64,000 nt of DNA from Pegea sp. RAD2-039 (GCA_034620365.1 JAQGEQ010000380.1:2170001-2234000); one strand, 5' to 3'. Positions 14,501-28,870 are shown, counted from the stretch's first letter. Program-made: numbers and translations. The notes: generated by a model from the letters alone, not told the origin.

Positions 14501-17500
14501 AAAGAAATATTTAGTACACTGCTTACTTTCAGTAAATAAACTAAATTAACGTATTATAGACATTTGCAATGATTCCAAACAACTTTTATTTGAATTTATA
14601 GAATTTCTTTAATCTTATTTATTTAGTAATCTGGAAACATTTATTGATGTGATTATTCAAAATTAATTTTATTTACGTCTTTGTGTTACAAATTTTTTAA
14701 TTATATAAATACAATTTTCCAAAGCGGTTTCTTTGCAAACAAACTAACTTCTAATGAAATGTATAAGTGCCAGTTACATATGAAACTAAGTTGAAAGCTT
14801 AAAAATTACTTTGTCGTACTTAAATAAGGTAAATATAAGTGAAAGATACTACACCTGATCAAATATCAATTTGTTTCATTGAGATTTTGATTTTCTGCAA
14901 AGATTTTTTTCTTTTTTTCTTTCAACTTTTCTGATACTTGAAGCTTCTCTCAATCTTTTCAACTCTTCATTGACAAATCAAAAACTTCCTTTAAGTTTTG
15001 ATATTTCATTCAAATTATTTTGTTGTTACATATATTCTTAAACCAATGTTTAAATATAATGTCAACATACACAATACATGATATAATTTATAAGTTTTAT
15101 TATATAAATTGATATGAATTTAAAAGAATATTTGAAATATAAACTCCTATTTTCAAAAAAACTTTAGTATGTTAGCTAAATTTTTAGTCTTGAAAAATTT
15201 TTAACTACTTTATAAATAAAATGATATTTTTATTTAAACAGTTTGATACTTAGAGAAGCAATACAAGTTTGTGTTAGTCAAGCAGTAAGATAAACACATT
15301 GATACTTAATACCGGTAGAAAATAACAAACTAAATGCTAATTGGATCGAATTGTTACTTTCATCATTGAAAACTTATTGGCCAAATATACTTAATCATAA
15401 CTTCTCTGGCCTCACAAATAAGTTTTGAACTTAATGGTTGTTTTAAAGGCGTTTCAACTATGTGCTGCAAAGCTATTACTTTACTAGTAGCGTGTTCAAA
15501 ATATGCCATCACAAATGTTTTAACTTTTTTATAAATCCTATATTTTGTTTTCTGTTGATTTAGACATTTTTTCAATGTGCTTCAATTTGAAAGTATTTTC
15601 AAAGCTTTATTCAAACTTATAAATTAGCTAGTTATGATTTTAGTAAAGTTTTTAAGTTTACAGATAACGTATACAAACTACAAAATAAAATGACAATTAA
15701 AATAGATTAGAAACCATATACTTAAAACTAGAACATTTTTGTATATTAAACAGCTGTACTTTTGTACTTGTAAATTTTTACTATAATCTATTTACTTAAA
15801 ATCAGAAAATGTATCGAACAACACGTTTATTACAATGAAACACAAATGTAGAAGTATTTTGTTTGGCGGTTTGTTGTTTTAACAGTCAAACCATAAACCA
15901 AATGCAAATAAGAGCACATAATTCAAAAAATTACTTTTAAATTTTAATAAAATCAGTAGTTGTTGCACTGAATTCATAACCTATTGAACAAATTTAAAAG
16001 AAATTTAAAGTAATCAATTTAAATTTACTCTTTTAAAAGATCTTCTAACGACCAATGAAAATTAAAACAAACAGCTCATAAAAAAAAAACAAACAAGAAA
16101 CTTACTTGAATTTGAAGTCGTATTTTTTCAATCAACTATTCTCCAAATAAAAAAATTCAAAGAAATTTTGACAACTTTCAATATTTTGTTGAAAAAGCTT
16201 TACTTAAACATACCATTGTTCAGTAGATGAAAGTTTTGAAATAATTCGCTGTTTGAATTTAAATATTTAAGAATTGTTAAAGTTTTATCTTACTATTATC
16301 ATAATTATTGTTATTATGTAAATTTTTGTTGATAACCGAACCTACGATAGTTTTATCAACCAAATTATATACTAGATACAAGTTCTATTTTGTATTTATT
16401 ACTTACTGCTGCCAATTTCCATAAACATTTTGCGGCATTTTTTACAGAGATGGTTAATAATTTTCTCTTAGAAATGCTTTAAATGTCTTTCAATTTTTTG
16501 TTTAAAAACTAAATTTGATTTAATGGTTTAAATAAGAAATAAAATTGTTAAATTTTTAGTTAGTTCAGTATTTGTGGATCTCTAATTATATTTCTCCAAT
16601 GAAAGACCTATACTTTGTTTGTCAGAGCAAATTGAGTCTACAAATATATATATAGCTTAAAAATGGTCTTTAGTTTGGAAATATAAAGAACTTTAGAGTT
16701 AAATATTTGAACAAAACTTGCAAATAACAAAAAAAATTGAAAAATTAATAACATACTTTAAAGAAAATCATAAGAATTATCACCTACAACAGAAAAGTGC
16801 TATTTTGTCATTCATATTTTTATCATTTATTTTTTTGAATATTTTCTAATTGATATGGGCTCTCTGTTTTGTAAAATTTTACTATTTAACTCGATGAACC
16901 CCAGTTAGTTTTATGAGCGTGGCAATAACATAAAAGAATAAATGATCATCATTTGATTTTCAGAAGCTTTTAAGAGTGCTATCTAGTAATAACAAACAAT
17001 AGTTTTAATATTCGCCATTAAATTATTCTGTCTTCAGCTAAGCAATAAAAAGTAGTTTCTTCCGAAAATGTCCAAAGTTATACTGAAAATAGGAAAGTCC
17101 GCCATTTTTAAATACCTTTAAGTTAGTGCTACAACATTTTCAGTGAAAATAAGTTGATAAATAGTTTTCAGATTTTATGACATATTTGAAAGGTACAAAA
17201 AACAAACGAGTAAGTTTGTGGAGCAGTAAACTTCATCTTGAAACTTTAATTAAAAATAAATTGACTTTAATGTCTTTAGGAACTGCAATGTTGTATAAAA
17301 AGTCTAATGTTTAAGTTGTATCTTGTTGTTGTTTAATAATCAAACTTTGACTTATCTTCTAAAGGTCCTATTTGTTCTGCAAAAATAAATTTGTTAAAAG
17401 TAGGTGCTAAAAATAAATACATTATCAAACGTTTGTGACAAAATAAAATAGTTTTGTGTCAGACTGCTTTTATTTTTAGCTACTATGAAACAGATTTCAA

Positions 17501-20500
17501 AACAAATATATAACACCTGCAAAAACGATAGCAGAATGTTTAATTATATTTGATTGACAGCTGTATGTAAAGGTTTTTACTTCAGGCTCTGGTAAACAGT
17601 CTTAATTATCCATTTTGATAAAGTTCTTTTCAAAGAAAAAAATAAAATCTTTCTTAGAAAAACTTTGCTTAAAAGTTAATCTTCACCATTTAAATTTAAG
17701 CAAATCTTTATATGATGATGATAACAAATAAAGTAAAGATTAAACAAATTATGATCTCATCAGCAAAATTTCCAAGATTTCTTTAATAAAGTCTTCCTGA
17801 AAATGCCTCAGTAGATCTCATTATTTGCTTATTTAGATTGAGACTGACATGTAATTACGACAGGCTCTTTATAAAAAGTACACATACACATTGTCAGCAG
17901 CAGCAGCCGAAGATAAAGTCTCTTACCAGCTATGTCAACAGTCAGCTTGGTTAAGAAGAGTCTAGTCATCAAGAAAATTTATACACGCATATAGTACTTT
18001 TTTGTTTTCACGATAACGTAATATCTTTTAAAATTTTTAATTTGGAATATCAAATGTTATCAAATATCTTGATTGTATAACATTTTTTTTAACCGTAAAC
18101 ATTTTTTACTTATTTTCACTTTGATTCATAAATACTATTTTTTTCTTCATAAGACCAGTTTTTAGAGGTATCCTCAGGATAAAAGCTTTGGATTAAAAAA
18201 CAAATGAAACTAATCTGAACCCCACAAATTATTTTTAAGTCGGCTAGATTGATTTAGAAGGTTGGCATGTAGACTTTCGCTAATATTAAACATTACCACC
18301 TAGAAAACCTGTATCAGAAAGTCTGTGCTTTGTAATCTGTAATATAAAGCGCGCAGCAAAGCACTTGCCTTGAAGCTATAAACTTATTTTTTCAAAAAGT
18401 TGTTTTGAAGTTAATGTTAAACGAGTTTGAGAATGATCTCTTTTTATATGTTTATAGCTTTAAAGTTGGAAATATGAACCGTTAATTATTTGTTTTTCTA
18501 AATATGGGTTGAAAATGAAAGAAAAGTTTAAATTAAAAACGATCACGTGAAAAAAAAACTCCTAAAGATAAATGCTATTTGTTGCTTAGGAACATTTTTT
18601 AAACATTAAATTTGATCAGAATTATTTTTAAGTAATCACAGTAACGATTTACACTTCCTCATAACCAGTACTTGCTGTAAAACCGCATGCAGTCTGACTA
18701 TTATGTACTAATGTTAATGATTAAAATAAGCTATTAAAGGCAACTAATTTAGTTATGTGAAGCAGATGTGGTTGCCTTTTTAGCAGTAACAATTTAGCTC
18801 TGTGTTTATTGAAAATATGCTATATAAGCAACCAACACTTTAAAATGATTCTTTTTCAACTTTTAGAAATTCCGAGTCGACCTTATCATCACAATTACAG
18901 TTGGCCTTCTTGTAGCTACCATTATCCTCCTTCTAGAGGCCGAAACGCTCTTTTTGAACCAGGAGCTTTAGGTACTAGCTTTCTTGCTAGTATTGATGGA
19001 TTCCTTTTTGTTTTATCAGCTGATGGGAAAATAATTTATGTTTCTGAATCAGTTTCCCGCTTTCTTGGGTCTTCACAAGTAATTTGAGATCTTACTAAAT
19101 TATTAAAAATTATTTAATCAATTTTTATAAGAAGCAAATTTATTTTGTCTTTGTTTTATTTGTTAAACTAAATATCGACAAACATATACAAATGAAATCA
19201 AGCAAAAGAATTTCATTGTAAGCACAATTTTTTTAATGTTCATTAACTACTAGCCGGGCTTCTAAAAATTTCTAATACGTAAATCATGTTTGCTTGTACT
19301 CATTTAAAATTAAAGTTTTTGTGGTTTAGGTTGATCTTACAGGGAACAGTATATATGAATATATAGATCCTGTAGACCAAAATGAAATGAAAATGGTTTT
19401 AACACCGCCACCCCCACCTAAACAGGTTTGCTCAAAAATAAATTACATTCAACTATAACAGTTAGTTCAATTGTATATAATTAAAATAAAAAAAAATAGT
19501 TTAAATAACTCATATATAATGATCTTATTAGTTCTTCAAGCTTGAATAATATTTTTTGATATTTTGTTTCGTAAAGATAATTTTAAAAACGCAATAGTAT
19601 ATGTAGTGGTAAAAATCGTTTTAGCGTTAATAGTATAGTATATAAAATCGTAAAAATTAAATTATTGTTTGGTTGATCTGCAATGACAATCAACAACAGA
19701 AACTATTCATTTATTTTTACACTTTAAAATACTAATTATTCAATTTCAATTAATTAGATTAATAAAATAAAGGCTAACTATCAAGTTACTTAGAGTATTA
19801 GTGGTGTTTATATCACGTAAAGACCATAACTACAAATACATGTACGTGATAATCTGCGTGAAAATATTTGTATGAATTGAAACTGTACTCATTGAGAAAA
19901 CTATCTTCAGTTAGAAAATTCAAACATCAATTTCACTACAACAGTTAATCAATATAATTTCACAAGGACTGTTGATTTAATTTAAAAATAATCCTTTAAT
20001 CGTTATAGAGCCGACATAGCTTCATATTAATGTCATTTTTAAAACCATTTCTAGTTAAGATTTACAACTTATGTTGTAAAACTACAGAACTTTTGTAAGC
20101 AAACAATAAAGAAATTATATCAGTTGTATTTAGTAAAATAGATGACATGTAAACGACGTTAGAATCTAGTGACGATAAATCCTAAGCTCCAGCAATGAAT
20201 GCCTGGATTTGAATGTTGATATTTTTAAAGATATATTTCAGTATAATCAAAAGTAGAAACATTTGTTAAATATTAGTTTTTATGACTGCATTTTTCAAAA
20301 ATTAATTATTGAAAATTCTTTTTAGTATTGACCAACAACAAAAAATACCTTTTTCCAAAGCAGAAATTTATGTTATGTTTTAATGAAAATTGGAAATAAA
20401 ATTGATATTTATCTTAATGTAAAAATTTTTAAAAGTAATAAATTAAAACTAAATAATATTTGTTGTCTTGAAGCAATTATCGAGAAAGTTTTCCTATTTG

Positions 20501-23500
20501 TTTAAATTATGATATGAGCAAAACAATTTTATAAATTTGGCGCTTTTTTTATGTTTGTTTTTTTATTTCCTTTTACACTTCTTAGTAAACCAACATACTA
20601 AAAATGACAATTTAATTAAACATTTAACCAACAGAAACTGCAAACAATAAACTTCTAGTTCAATTAATAACAACTTAGATTTTTAATTGAATTTTAAAGT
20701 GTTGCAAATAAAGTTTTAGTAATTCTACAAATTCACTCTTACTATGCTGAAAAAGAAAATTTATCTTAAAATTTTGAGGTTGACATTTTCACAAACGGTT
20801 TCAAGTGCCACACTTTTAACAGGATCATTTCACACTAGAAGTTACTCTAGCTCTGTATGTTTTTGGGATGTTAAACTGACTGTAAAGCGTTTGTGTTTGT
20901 CAAACTTAGCATATGATTTTATAATGCTGATTTTTGAAATCTAAAAGAATTAACTTTTCAATTTAAATAATTCAAAGATTAATGAGTCAAAAAACTTCAA
21001 AATTTGATGCAGCTATAGAAATTACCGGATTTAAACAAAGATCTAAGTAATCTATCGTTAGCAACTATACAATAAGCTAAAATCTATTTATATTTTTATT
21101 TATCAAGTTGTCAACTTAAATTATTAAATCTATTTGATAACATTATCAATTGGATGTAGCAAAAACATATTTACGTATAAGACTTTTACTAATTGAAGAA
21201 ATAAAATTTTTACAGGAAAATTTATATCCGCAAATAATTCCTGAATATGAAGCTGAACGCAGTTTTCAGGTCCGAATGAAGTGCACTCTTCCAAAAAGAG
21301 ATGCTGGCTTGACTAATGGAGGCTTTAAAGTTAGTGCAAAGTTTTATTTGATGTCCAAATACTAATTTTTAAATCATATTGTTTAAAATTCACAATTATA
21401 TTTCAAAGTATATTATAACGGCTAAAAGACTAACAGAGTATTTAATTAATACAATCAAACTAAATATGATAAAAAGCGTTTTATATATATAAGTTCCATT
21501 TGATTATCCAAAATATAAACCAAAAGTTTTTGAAGTATAAATCTGTGATAATTAGAAGAAAGAAAACTTGTTTCTGATAACATCAAACACATATTAGTGG
21601 CATATAAAAGCACCTCACTTTATAAGACATTCACTTTTTGTGGTTATTCATCAGCATAAGAAAGGAAATCTTAATCGAATTAGAAACTGACACTTCAGCT
21701 GTAGCTGAAAACTTGTTGTGTTGTTAGAACACAGGTGTTCAAGCACAATAGAAGTTCTTCTTATTTGCTTCTTTTACTTTAAGGTTATTCATTGTACCGG
21801 TTACATCAAAGTAAGATACCTCACTTATGAGCAGCCTGATGGAAGTACGAGTGGATGTTATCATAATATTGGGCTATTGGCGATTGGGCAATCTTTTCCG
21901 ACTACTCCTAACACTGATGTTCGGTTGTATCCAAACATGTTTATGTTCCGAGCTAGTTTGGATCTAAAGTTAATATTTGTTGATCAGCTGTAAGTTTTGT
22001 TACAGTGATTTTAATTATTGTTTGAAAATGAGATTAACAGAAGTTATTATAACTTTTAAACAAAATATTAAAGGACTTCTATATCTGAATTCTAAAAAAG
22101 TTTTAGTAATATAAACAAAATTACTGGTACTGAAAAGCTTAATTGTAAAGCAACAATGATTTCTCACCGTGTTATAAAATACCAAAAGTTGGAAAGGCTT
22201 AAAAAAATTATTATTTTTTATCAAGAGATGATGAAAGTTCTTAACTTTATACCAACCTTTAGCTAAAATGCAAATATTCAAAAGGTTTCTGAGATACAAG
22301 GAGATAATACTTCAGTATATATCTTTAGATCTTACTAGCTAAAAGATTTCCAATTTTATCTGATCTATTCTATTTAGATGTCATTGATAACTTTTTCAGG
22401 TTGCTTAAGTATCGTAAGAAACAAACTATATTCGCCATTTTGTTAAAAAAGAAAGTTACATGTATAATAAAAACTTTAAAAGTTGTTTCAGGACAACATT
22501 TCATAAATCTCATTAAACTCTTTTTATTATTGCGACTTATGGAAAATATCAATTTTCTTAAATTTTTGAGAATAAATCTGATTAATAAATTTATAAATTT
22601 TTTATAATCATACTTTTTATTTAAAGTAACCTTATTAAAAGTAGTTCCTAAAAACCGCTTTTAGTCGTTATGAAAAACTTTTAAACAGCCCAACAATAGA
22701 TTTATAAATCAGTACCCCAAAAGTTAAGAACTTCTGAACGGTTGAAACGTAAAATTAATCTTTTTCAATTTTGAGTTAATTTGTTGATCTCGATTCAAAC
22801 TATTGATGTTTATAATATTTTGTAAGTTTGTTTTTATTTGAAATATTTAAATTCTATTTTCATAAAATTTTGATCAACAAAGTATTACACAAAATAGTTG
22901 TTTTGTTTAATAAATATATTAAACAGTTTAATCAATTTTCTATACAATGGAACAATGAAAAAACTCAGTTTTATTAACAACTGAAATAACATTTTTGTCA
23001 ATAATATTTTATTATAAAACTTGAATTGTAGAACTCTACAATAAAACATAGTTGTTAAAATCAAAATTAATCAATCTATGCATTTTAGATTTTAGTTTAT
23101 TGATAAATACATAAAGATTTATTTTAGAATCGTTTTTATATAGTTTACTTGTAACATATTTCTGTTATTTTTGTATATGATTAAATAAAATTGATATTTT
23201 AGTTGACTGATTTTCAGCTTTCATTATTTTCTTTACAAACTGGACAATATTTGTAATTTTTTAATATTTAAAATTGTTGGTGTCAAACTCGATAGCTTTA
23301 ACTCAAATAAAGCTGTAGTTGTAATTAAAAATGCTTCGAGAAATAATATAAAAGTAAAGGCTTGATTAAGAATTTTAATTTGTTATTATGTTGATTATCT
23401 TAGAACTAAAACAAATCTTAATTATTGATCAAGACAAGTCAGTTAACAAGGAATTATAGTTTGATAGTTTTAATAGATTTTTCTAAGCAAGGCATCAGAT

Positions 23501-25625
23501 GTAAACCTTTCTAGCGTAAATATTTAAAATATTCGATTACTATTAAAATATTGATTTTTTTATCATTGATAACCAACTATAAAATGATATCTTTGTTATC
23601 AAAAATAAGAAAGTTTAGATTTAATATTAGTTTGTAATGTTTATTTGATTTTAGTGTTACAAAACTATTAGGATATGAACCCCAAGAACTGATAGAGAAG
23701 ACTTTATATCAACACGTTCATGCTTTTGACATCAATCACCTCAGAGACTCTCATACCAAATGTAAGTTAGATTTTATCTTTTAGACACTTCAAATAACTT
23801 TTCTGGATGTGATTTGAACTTTAAAATGTGTTTTATGAGTAAAACAACTTTAACCTTTCATTTTTTGGTTAAACTTTATTCAAAAATATTTGTAAAAACT
23901 TTTCGGACAAACATTAAAATATAAAAAAGCTAATTATGGTTTACTAGATGCTTTTAATGATTGACTATCTTGTAAAGTAATTGAATTTTAAATAAATGTT
24001 TTTTTTTTAATTTGAAGTGATGATAAAAAAAGTAAATCAAAATTGAAAATGATGAACTGATATCTCTTCTCAGTGCTAAGCAAGGGGCAAGTGAAGACGA
24101 GGTACTATCGGTTTCTCACGAAACGTAGTGGCTGGGTTTGGATTCAAAGTCACGTGACAATAGTTCACAACAGTCGATCGTCTCGTCCACATTGCATCGT
24201 CAGTGTCAATTACGTCATCAGGTAATGATGTCATCACTATTTTAGCGTTACTCACATCTAATGTTTATTAGTAAAGTGGAGAAAGCAGATTGTACTTTTT
24301 CATCGGTTCAAAATGAATCATCAAAATCTTCTGCTGATTGTGAAAGTAGAGAGGCTATTCCTGTATCCTGTGTGACGTCACGAGCTAGCCGGAAGCGGAA
24401 ACAATCTCGATTGCGCGATAGATCAACAACAACTCATGATGGTCGATCAGAAGCAGAATTCGCTTCGAAGCAATCAGCCAATCTGAATGAGAAGAAGTCA
24501 AGATATTCAAATGAAGACAAATTGAAATATTATCAACACTACCCAGGAGATATACCAGCGAAAGATTATCAAGATCGAAACAATTTTTCGTATAATGGGG
24601 ACCACTATATGTCTCATCATATGTTTCCTTATCATAATCTAATGAATAGTGGAAGAGGAGACTCAAACAGCAGCCGATTTCCAGATACATCTCATTTTAC
24701 ATCTCATCATGCTGCAGTTGCTGCAGCAATGAACCCTTCTTCCTATTATCTAATGCCCAATCAACACTCTTTAGGTAATTACATTTGTAAATTTATATTT
24801 TTAATAATTAGAAGAACCGTTTGGTTTTATAAAGCAAATTTAGCAAGTTTTAAAAGTATTTTAATTGTTTTAAATAAAATTATGTTTTGAAATTTATCTG
24901 AACAATTAATAGAAATTTAGTTGAAAATTTAAATTTTTTTATTTAATAATTTTTAATCAAGCCAGAAGATTATTACTTTAAGTAAATTACATTTTAATCA
25001 ATTAAAAAATTTAAGCGTTTTTAACGCTTATCACAAAAATGTTTTTAGAATAAGTTTTAAATGAAGTTTCTTATTTGTTCTATTGTCTTCTCATTTTCAC
25101 TTAATTTAAATAGAAGATTAGAATAACTAAACAGAAATTCGAACTATGTTAACAGAAATAAGGAAAGCTGACAATAAATATTTGATAAGAATTTCTGTCT
25201 GCTCTTTTCTCACAGGAGGAAATTGGAACCATAGGATGACATCACCTTACTACTCCGCAAACTTACAACAACCTTTGTACCCTTATGACGTCACTGGAGC
25301 CGCGGTTGCAGTAGCAGCAGCTGCAAAACAATCGAGATTTGCTCGTGAACATCAATCAAATCATACTTTATCATCTAACAATCAATCACCGTCACAATAT
25401 CATTCAAGAGACCAATCATCTAATTATGGATGTAGATACAATGATGGAATGAACTCATATAGTCAAGGACATTATTCGGGAGCTATTGGCGATCCCACAA
25501 AAGTTTATTCAGCTAATATGACTGTGAGCTGTTTATCAAATGATCATGCTGCTTCGTTTAATCGTTATCCTCCTGCTTATCACAATTACATGTCAGCAGC
25601 ACCTCCGTACATACCAAAAGTTTGA
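11550..25625 (+). CDS. SIM: Single-minded (SIM) bHLH-PAS transcription factor, nine coding exons
   Basis: Nuclear class I bHLH-PAS factor; family members dimerise with ARNT and control midline or neural fate. Coding exons: 11550-11721, 18867-19078, 19330-19425, 21216-21329, 21784-21989, 23655-23761, 24074-24221, 24272-24774, 25216-25625. They join in frame to 1,968 nt (655 aa). The protein opens at MKEKSK, exactly where vertebrate SIM proteins start. Residues 1-57 hold the bHLH ([20 protein letters not shown], then [10 protein letters not shown] and YLKMR; YLKMR favours SIM over Trachealess). PAS-A runs from about 92 ([20 protein letters not shown], then [10 protein letters not shown]). PAS-B follows [15 protein letters not shown] and ends in [20 protein letters not shown] near 350. 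The tail has a basic RKRK patch near 392-395, likely a nuclear signal, His/Ser/Tyr-rich stretches and two alanine runs. It cannot be aligned confidently to vertebrate tails. Exon 2 has an unusual His/Tyr/Pro-rich linker before PAS-A. Intron 1 is 7.1 kb; intron 7 only 50 nt. Confidence 0.93.
11722..18866 (+). other. SIM intron 1 (7.1 kb)
   Basis: Phase-1 intron between the bHLH exon (donor GTAAGCG) and the PAS-A exon (acceptor CTTTTAG). It separates DNA-binding and dimerisation exons and is by far the longest intron in the window. No coding exon was recognised inside. A 70-codon minus-strand ORF at 15,363-15,575 has less biased composition than its surroundings but no family resemblance. An intron this long in a gene whose intron 7 is 50 nt may hold enhancers. 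Confidence 0.75.
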
Positions 25626-25744
25626 AGAAAGTTACTTTTTATATTCTTCTATGTCTTGGGTTTATTGATGGTAAATTGCATTCTTGCCTTAAGCTGGTGA
25701 AGGAACCAGTTTTTGATGTCACCAAATTATTTTCATGAATTTTG

Positions 25745-25756
25745 AATAAAAATAAA
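25745..25756 (+). other. Poly(A) signals of SIM
   Basis: Two adjacent AATAAA hexamers begin 120 nt behind the SIM stop codon. They are the first canonical signals on that strand and fit a short 3' UTR. Confidence 0.55.
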
Positions 25757-28469
25757 ATCTATTTTTTTACGAAATATTTTTATAAGTTTATTTTGCTTTT
25801 GGTTCCATTTTGTAACTGAGTGACCTGCTTTATACACATTGAAGCTGTTTAGCAGATTAGATTATAACATTTTTCTTGATTTTCTTCTATATGTTGGAAT
25901 GTCTTTAAAACTGATTATGAAAATACAAATCTAAGTTCATTTATCTTTTTTATACATTTTGTTTCCATTTGGTTGGAATAAACAAGAAAAAATAGCATTT
26001 TGCAAACAGACCTAACTGGTTAATTGATTTTATTCTTAATTTGCATTTTATCACAACTTTTTTAATTTTCTAAACTTGTTTCAATAAGAAGTTTAAACCA
26101 TATAATTTTTATAAAGATTTTAAAACTTATAAAATGGAGCTGAAATAAATAAAAAAATTGCAAATAAAATATCAGTTTTAATCTAAAGTAATTTTGAATA
26201 ATTCACAGAATTTATCGTCGCTGCACAAACTTATGTTTATGAAATTATATTTTTGGTTGATTAATAAATTGGATTCCAAAAACAAAAGTTGCTAATAGCG
26301 CTGGTGATAATTTACAAATTAAAACTAAGTTTAATAAAATAAAGAAAAGAGAAAACTCAGTCAATTTTAGTTTAATAATTCACTGTGTTATGTTTAAAAC
26401 GGAAATAGTTTGGAAAAATTTGTACCTAGCTTCAATCAAAATGTACTTTCACAAAGATAAGTAAGGTGATGGAAAAAAGCTATCAATCAAAACTTGGATA
26501 TTTCTAAACAATACTCTTTCAATATTTTTGACATCTCTAATAATTTGAATCAAGAACAAAGATGCTGAAGTTCAATTTCCATTTTAAAACTTTTGCCATT
26601 TATTTGTTTTTTCTTTTATAATTCTGTTGGTTTTATAATTCTTGATAAATCAAACTTTTCAAACCTGTTTTTTATGAATGGTTTTAGTCTTTATTTGCAA
26701 TGAGCCGCAAAACTTGAAGGTGTTGACGATATGAAATGGTTTTTAAATAATTTCTTTTGTCGTTTAACTATGTGGTTGTTGAATCAAACTGAGGTAGACT
26801 TACTTTAAGTAAATTAACTGCTTTAACTGAAAGAAAAAAGGTAGTAAAGGAAATATACGTGCTTACCCTTACTTATTTCAAATGAATTAATCACTAAATG
26901 CTGGCATCTAATAAGTTTTTGGTGATTCGTTTAAAAAGGTTTTGTATAAAAAGTTGTCAATTTTCATTCTATAAAGATGATTCAATTTATTACCAATTTG
27001 AAAAATCTATTATCACTAATAAAAAAAATATTTTCCATAAGCTGAAGTATTGATAGTGATTTATTTTATCTGTATTCGTTCTATAGAAAGATTAAAATAG
27101 TGGCAAGTTCAAATTTTACCTCGCAATATTTGTAAAGTAAATTCAATTATGTCAATCATCAAAAACTAGTTTTTCATTGATCTAATTTCTTCTTAATCAT
27201 CATCGAAATTGGTCAAATATTAGTGTAATATCAGTTTAAACAAATATTTTATGAAAGTTATTAATAACTTGAAACTTAATTAAATTACTAATATCCTGGA
27301 TTTATTTTAATTAACTTACATTTTTTTAAGGAAACAATTTTATTAGTTTGTAAAATTTGTATTTCAAGGTTAATTTGATTTTAAAACTTTTTTTGAAAAA
27401 AACAACTTAATTACATATTTATCAGCTTTTTATTTAAATAAAAAACTATTAAACAAACAAGAGCTTATGAAAGTGAAAACGATTTATTTGATCTATAAGG
27501 TTTATAATTAAATAAAAAAAAATCATAAACCTTAACTAAAAGTTAATAAGATTATCAATTGGTACATTTAATTTAATCTGCTGCTTAAGTATGAAAATCC
27601 ATCTAAACAGAAAAAGATAATATTATCTAAATAGAAGTTTTGTGGTGTACTTGAGAACAAAGAAGATTTTACAACCAAACAGACTTATTTTGTACCTTTT
27701 TGTAGCGTTGGTACTAACTTTGGTATAGATTTACTATTTCTATCTGAGTTTCTTAATCTGTGATCATTTAATTATCACATCCAACGGCCAGATAAAATAA
27801 AACTTAATATTTTTCTTTTTATTTATCAATATCGTCCAAATTCTGACCAATTCTATCAACATACTTGTTTCAATAAAAGCTCTTCTCCACCGAATTGTAT
27901 CGTAACTCCGCCCATTTAAAACTTTTTGAATGAAAAGCATCTCTAATACAAAAAATCTAAATTCGATAATTCGTATAGAATATAAGATTGAGTGTAATAT
28001 GAAATTGAAGTTAATAAGTGTCACAATTATAGGGGAAGTAAAATTTGTGACAGCGGTTCATCGCAATAATTCTGTAAATTTGTTGAATTTAAATATTTAA
28101 ATATTTAATTTAAACTTTCGTTCATCAATACCACCTTTGATTAATAAGATATTTTTTGTATCTCAGTTTTGAAAAGCTGAACTTCAAATCTAAGCTTTCA
28201 AAAAATCTTCAACACAGACAACAATTCTAAAATCATCTTTTTAAAAACTAAGATATCAAATCTTTTGGATGATTTCATTATCACTGATCTTGATATTCTC
28301 ATTGACGTCCACAATATATCGACAAGCTAACTGATCAATGCGTTTCACTTCATACATCCGTCCCAAATTAGAGTTCAACTTTTCCACATTAAAAATAAAG
28401 CTTAAAAATATTAAAAGATTTTTCTCTAAGAATACTTTCTTTAAATGTGGTAAGCCCTTTTGTTCATGA
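25757..28469. other. Intergenic, nothing recognised
   Basis: AT-rich DNA between SIM and a LINE scrap. No conserved ORF, tRNA or repeat was recognised. The minus-strand ORF at 27,764-28,024 is dominated by Phe, Ile, Leu and Lys, as expected by chance at this base composition. Confidence 0.5.
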
Positions 28470-28646
28470 AAAGACCGTCTTCATAAGCTTATTATAAAAC
28501 CTCTGCATTATAGACGCCTTTTCTCCGACCTCGCACTAATTTTTGATATTATTAATGGTTTATGCCATCCTAGCTTTGATGAATTCTTTAAAGGTATATT
28601 TCATACGTCTTCAAATACATTAAAATCTTCAGAAGTTTGTCATTAA
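28470..28646 (+). mobile_element. LINE fragment, C-terminal end of reverse transcriptase ORF
   Basis: The frame from 28,470 reads KDRLHKLIIKPLHYRRLFSD, then LALIFDIINGLCHPSFDEFF, and ends at a TAA. It matches the last part of the LINE ORF at 45.4-46.3 kb (YKHRLSFFNLDTLGIRRIKY and following). The same motif occurs at 49,574 and 62,296. It is a short 3'-end fragment of a CR1/Jockey-like non-LTR element; the upstream part of the ORF is not preserved in an obvious frame. Confidence 0.6.
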
Positions 28647-28649
28647 AAA

Positions 28650-28870
28650 TCAATCTTCCCAAAAACTGTAGTAACACTGTTGTTGGGGCCTCGTAGGCAG
28701 TTCGTCACTGTATCAGTGTCGTTCTGGCAGCTCCTGCGACGCCAGATGGGTGCAGCTGCATTAGCCCGTCTGTCCCCACCTCATAATATTATTAGCGTGG
28801 AAAGGGGCATCCTGCTGCATAAACAACAACTAGAGATCCATAATTTTTGCTGTGACTCATAGTATGGTCG
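28650..28870 (+). other. GC-richer island with 60-codon ORF
   Basis: This segment directly follows the LINE fragment and differs sharply in base composition from everything around it. A 60-codon reading frame (28,680-28,862) is Arg/Ala/Gln-rich with QLLRRQMGAAALARL. I do not recognise the product. Its position suggests a transposon 3' UTR or a second inserted element rather than a host gene. Confidence 0.3.

Noticed and set aside
24385..24690. Minus-strand 101-codon ORF opposite SIM exon 8
   Set aside because: Antisense shadow of a coding exon, no independent support.
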